A DNA stretch of 64,000 nt from Phycisphaeraceae bacterium (GTDB lineage Bacteria; Planctomycetota; Phycisphaerae; Phycisphaerales; Phycisphaeraceae), in the NCBI GenBank assembly GCA_020851465.1, contig JADZCR010000006.1, positions 682,001-746,000 of the forward strand, given 5' to 3'. Both the position numbers and the translations under genes were made by a program. Under the pieces are notes generated by a model. The model was not told the DNA's origin, did no database searches, and saw only the letters and a program-made list of their open reading frames with translations. Shown piece by piece: positions 62,660 to 64,000 of the stretch. How positions within the stretch are numbered: the stretch's first letter is position 1; every line of letters starts with the position of its first letter.

Positions 62660-62714
62660 GTCAGCTTGCCCCGCTATTCCCGACGAAATAAACTATTTGG
62701 AAAGGGAGAGAGCC

Positions 62715-63080
62715 ATGCCTGATAACGACAACAATCCGAACACCCCGGAAACCCCGGAAAAGTCGAGCGCCCCAGCCGAGCCGCGTGAGTCGCAGACGGG
62801 GACTGCTGTGCAGACCAAGCCTGCGCCATCCAAGCCGAAACCAAAGCAACTACCGCCCTGGAAGGTCATCCTTCACAACGACGATGTCAACGACATTCTC
62901 TACGTCATCGAGACGGTGCTGATGCTCACGACACTCGACAAGAAGAAAGCAACCCAGTGCGTAGCTGAAGCGCACAACTCCGGGCTTTCCCTTCTGCTGA
63001 CGACACACCAGGAACGGGCGGAGCTGTACCAGACACAATTTGCCAGCCGCAATCTGACGGTGACAATCGAGCCGGAATGA
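62715..63080 (+). CDS. clpS: ATP-dependent Clp protease adaptor
   Basis: Protein of 121 residues from ATG 62715 (AGGGAG upstream; TTG 62697 rejected). Binds N-degron substrates and hands them to ClpA/ClpC. A disordered, Pro/Glu/Lys-rich N-terminal stretch of about 40 residues precedes the ClpS core: PPWKVILHNDDVNDILYVIETVLMLTTLDKKKATQCVAEAHNSGLSLLLTTHQERAELYQTQFASRNLTVTIEPE. HNDDVN (binding pocket Asn/Asp) and AHNSG (H-bond to the substrate amino terminus) are visible; a standard His in AEAHNSG. clpA/clpC is not in the window. Confidence 0.93.
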   Translation: MPDNDNNPNTPETPEKSSAPAEPRESQTGTAVQTKPAPSKPKPKQLPPWKVILHNDDVNDILYVIETVLMLTTLDKKKATQCVAEAHNSGLSLLLTTHQERAELYQTQFASRNLTVTIEPE

Positions 63081-63113
63081 ACCGGCTGCGCGGTGCGCTC
63101 AGGCGCAAGCCTC

Positions 63114-63404
63114 TCACCGCGTGGTGAAATCGACGTCCGCCACGCTGCTGCAAATCTCATCCACGTATTGAATCACCGGCACGTGTCGGGGGTGAGTCAT
63201 GTACGCCTCGAAACCGGCGACATCATCAAAGCGGGCGATGTAGAGCAGGTCGTGAGATTTCCGCCCCTTTCGCTCATTGGGAATCACCTTCAATTCGCGG
63301 ATCGTCGGCACGTCATCCTTGAGCTGCTTGAGTCGGGCGATGAAAGGTTGAAGCTCAGAGGCTTTGTGTTCCTTGAGCTTGAACATGACGTAATGTTCAA
63401 ACAT
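63114..63404 (-). CDS. Dabb-domain protein (stress-responsive alpha-beta barrel)
   Basis: Protein of 96 residues: MFEHYVMFKLKEHKASELQPFIARLKQLKDDVPTIRELKVIPNERKGRKSHDLLYIARFDDVAGFEAYMTHPRHVPVIQYVDEICSSVADVDF. Ferredoxin-like dimeric alpha/beta barrel; the HYVMFKLK and HPRHVPVIQYVDE segments are typical of Dabb domains. Members include stress proteins and small cyclases; function here unknown. Convergent with clpS, 33 bp apart. Confidence 0.85.
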   Translation of the reverse strand: MFEHYVMFKLKEHKASELQPFIARLKQLKDDVPTIRELKVIPNERKGRKSHDLLYIARFDDVAGFEAYMTHPRHVPVIQYVDEICSSVADVDFTTR

Positions 63405-63446
63405 GGGACAGCTCCCGTTGATTTGGTTTTCGCAGCTCGTGTCGGA

Positions 63447-64000
63447 TCAATACTTCCCGCGGATCGTCTGGGCGATCTCACGCTTGTAGAGGTCGCGCAG
63501 CGACTGATGCGTTGCGGCACCCAGCGGAGCCAGGTCGGAGGCAGCGGCGTTCGATTCGGCCTGTGACAGCTTCGTCGCTCCGGGAATCACCGTGGAAATC
63601 GCGTCGTGGTCAAGTACCCAGCGGAGAGCTTTCTGCGCCATCGAGGAGGAAGCGTCGGGTTTGAGGATTTCCTCCATTTTTCGTGCGAAAGCGACGCCCT
63701 GTTCAAAGGGCACTCCGGCGAAAGTTTCGCCGACGTTGAATTTCTGGCCGTCCGCGTTGAAGTGGCGGTGGTCCTTGTCGTTGAAGCGGTGGCCGGACTT
63801 GAACTTACCCGAAAGCAGTCCGCTGGCCAGCGGCACGCGCGCGAGGATGCCGACGTTGGCTGCCTTCGCCCGCGGCAGAAGCTCATCCACCAGCTTTTGA
63901 CGGAAAAGATTGAAGATCACTTGAAGCGTCGCGCAGCCGGGATTATTCATGCAGATCATCGCTTCCTCGACCGACTCGATGCTGCAACCCCAGTTCTGGA
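63447..64000 (-). CDS. Aldo/keto reductase, C-terminal part (cut by window edge)
   Basis: The frame remains open to base 64000 (last codons read QNWGCSIESVEEAMICMNNPGC), so the N-terminus with the catalytic Tyr/Lys/His lies beyond. Visible C-terminal features: VGILARVPLASGLLSGKF, the cofactor-loop region, and ALRWVLDHDAISTVIPGATKLSQAESNAAA, the NADPH-binding end of the TIM barrel. A QVIFNLFRQK segment fits the YNPI/YSLF-type strand. About 184 residues seen of a probable 320. Substrate unknown. Confidence 0.85.
   Translation of the reverse strand, partial: QNWGCSIESVEEAMICMNNPGCATLQVIFNLFRQKLVDELLPRAKAANVGILARVPLASGLLSGKFKSGHRFNDKDHRHFNADGQKFNVGETFAGVPFEQGVAFARKMEEILKPDASSSMAQKALRWVLDHDAISTVIPGATKLSQAESNAAASDLAPLGAATHQSLRDLYKREIAQTIRGKY

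Overview
The window looks like chromosomal DNA of a planctomycete, most likely of the Phycisphaerae lineage. The pointers are an expanded set of Gfo/Idh/MocA oxidoreductases and xylose-isomerase-like TIM barrels, a sulfatase-fold enzyme, an MJ0042-type zinc ribbon, a secreted protein with a pseudopilin-like tail, and scattered housekeeping genes in small transcription units. The lineage call is an inference from gene content; no rRNA is present. I found no insertion sequence, prophage or CRISPR array, and only one tRNA.

Layout. 1-7 kb: MFS/acyltransferase fusion (cut by the window edge), a TIM-barrel isomerase, NfeD, a short FliN-like protein, trpE with a candidate Trp leader peptide, and a TetR regulator. 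7-16 kb: ispE, a Wzy/O-antigen-ligase-like protein with a TPR tail, then a deoxynucleotide unit on the minus strand (dcd, a small Cys protein, B12-dependent nrdJ) with a terminator and a distant promoter carrying tandem NrdR boxes. 16-30 kb: metK, ptsI-like enzyme I, RNase E/G, dxr, rseP, yidC, mnmE and a DUF1844 protein. 30-35 kb: succinate dehydrogenase (sdhC, sdhA, sdhB) with two unrelated genes between sdhA and sdhB. 35-51 kb: envelope and secreted hypotheticals, pdxA, an RND efflux pair, a zincin, pyrD, a C45-like hydrolase and rlmN. 51-61 kb: a carbohydrate-type cluster of four Gfo/Idh/MocA proteins, two TIM barrels, an alkaline-phosphatase-superfamily 'sulfatase' with Thr at the nucleophile position, a sulfotransferase-like protein and a rhamnose mutarotase. 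61-64 kb: tRNA-Arg(CCG), pabB, clpS, a Dabb protein and a partial aldo/keto reductase.

The main observations are regulatory. (1) About eleven genes have a TATAAT-like hexamer ending only 6-9 nt before the start codon and no Shine-Dalgarno sequence, implying leaderless or near-leaderless mRNAs, while other genes have good Shine-Dalgarno sites. (2) The trpE leader encodes a 13-residue peptide with three Trp codons; the tandem Trp codons are perfectly complementary to the seven bases just before the trpE start codon, suggesting translational control by ribosome stalling. (3) Two NrdR-like boxes spaced 31 bp centre to centre overlap a minus-strand promoter, one of them exactly filling the -35/-10 spacer, upstream of dcd-nrdJ. 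(4) The roughly 500-nt leader before dcd and the metK leader contain unexplained RNA structure.
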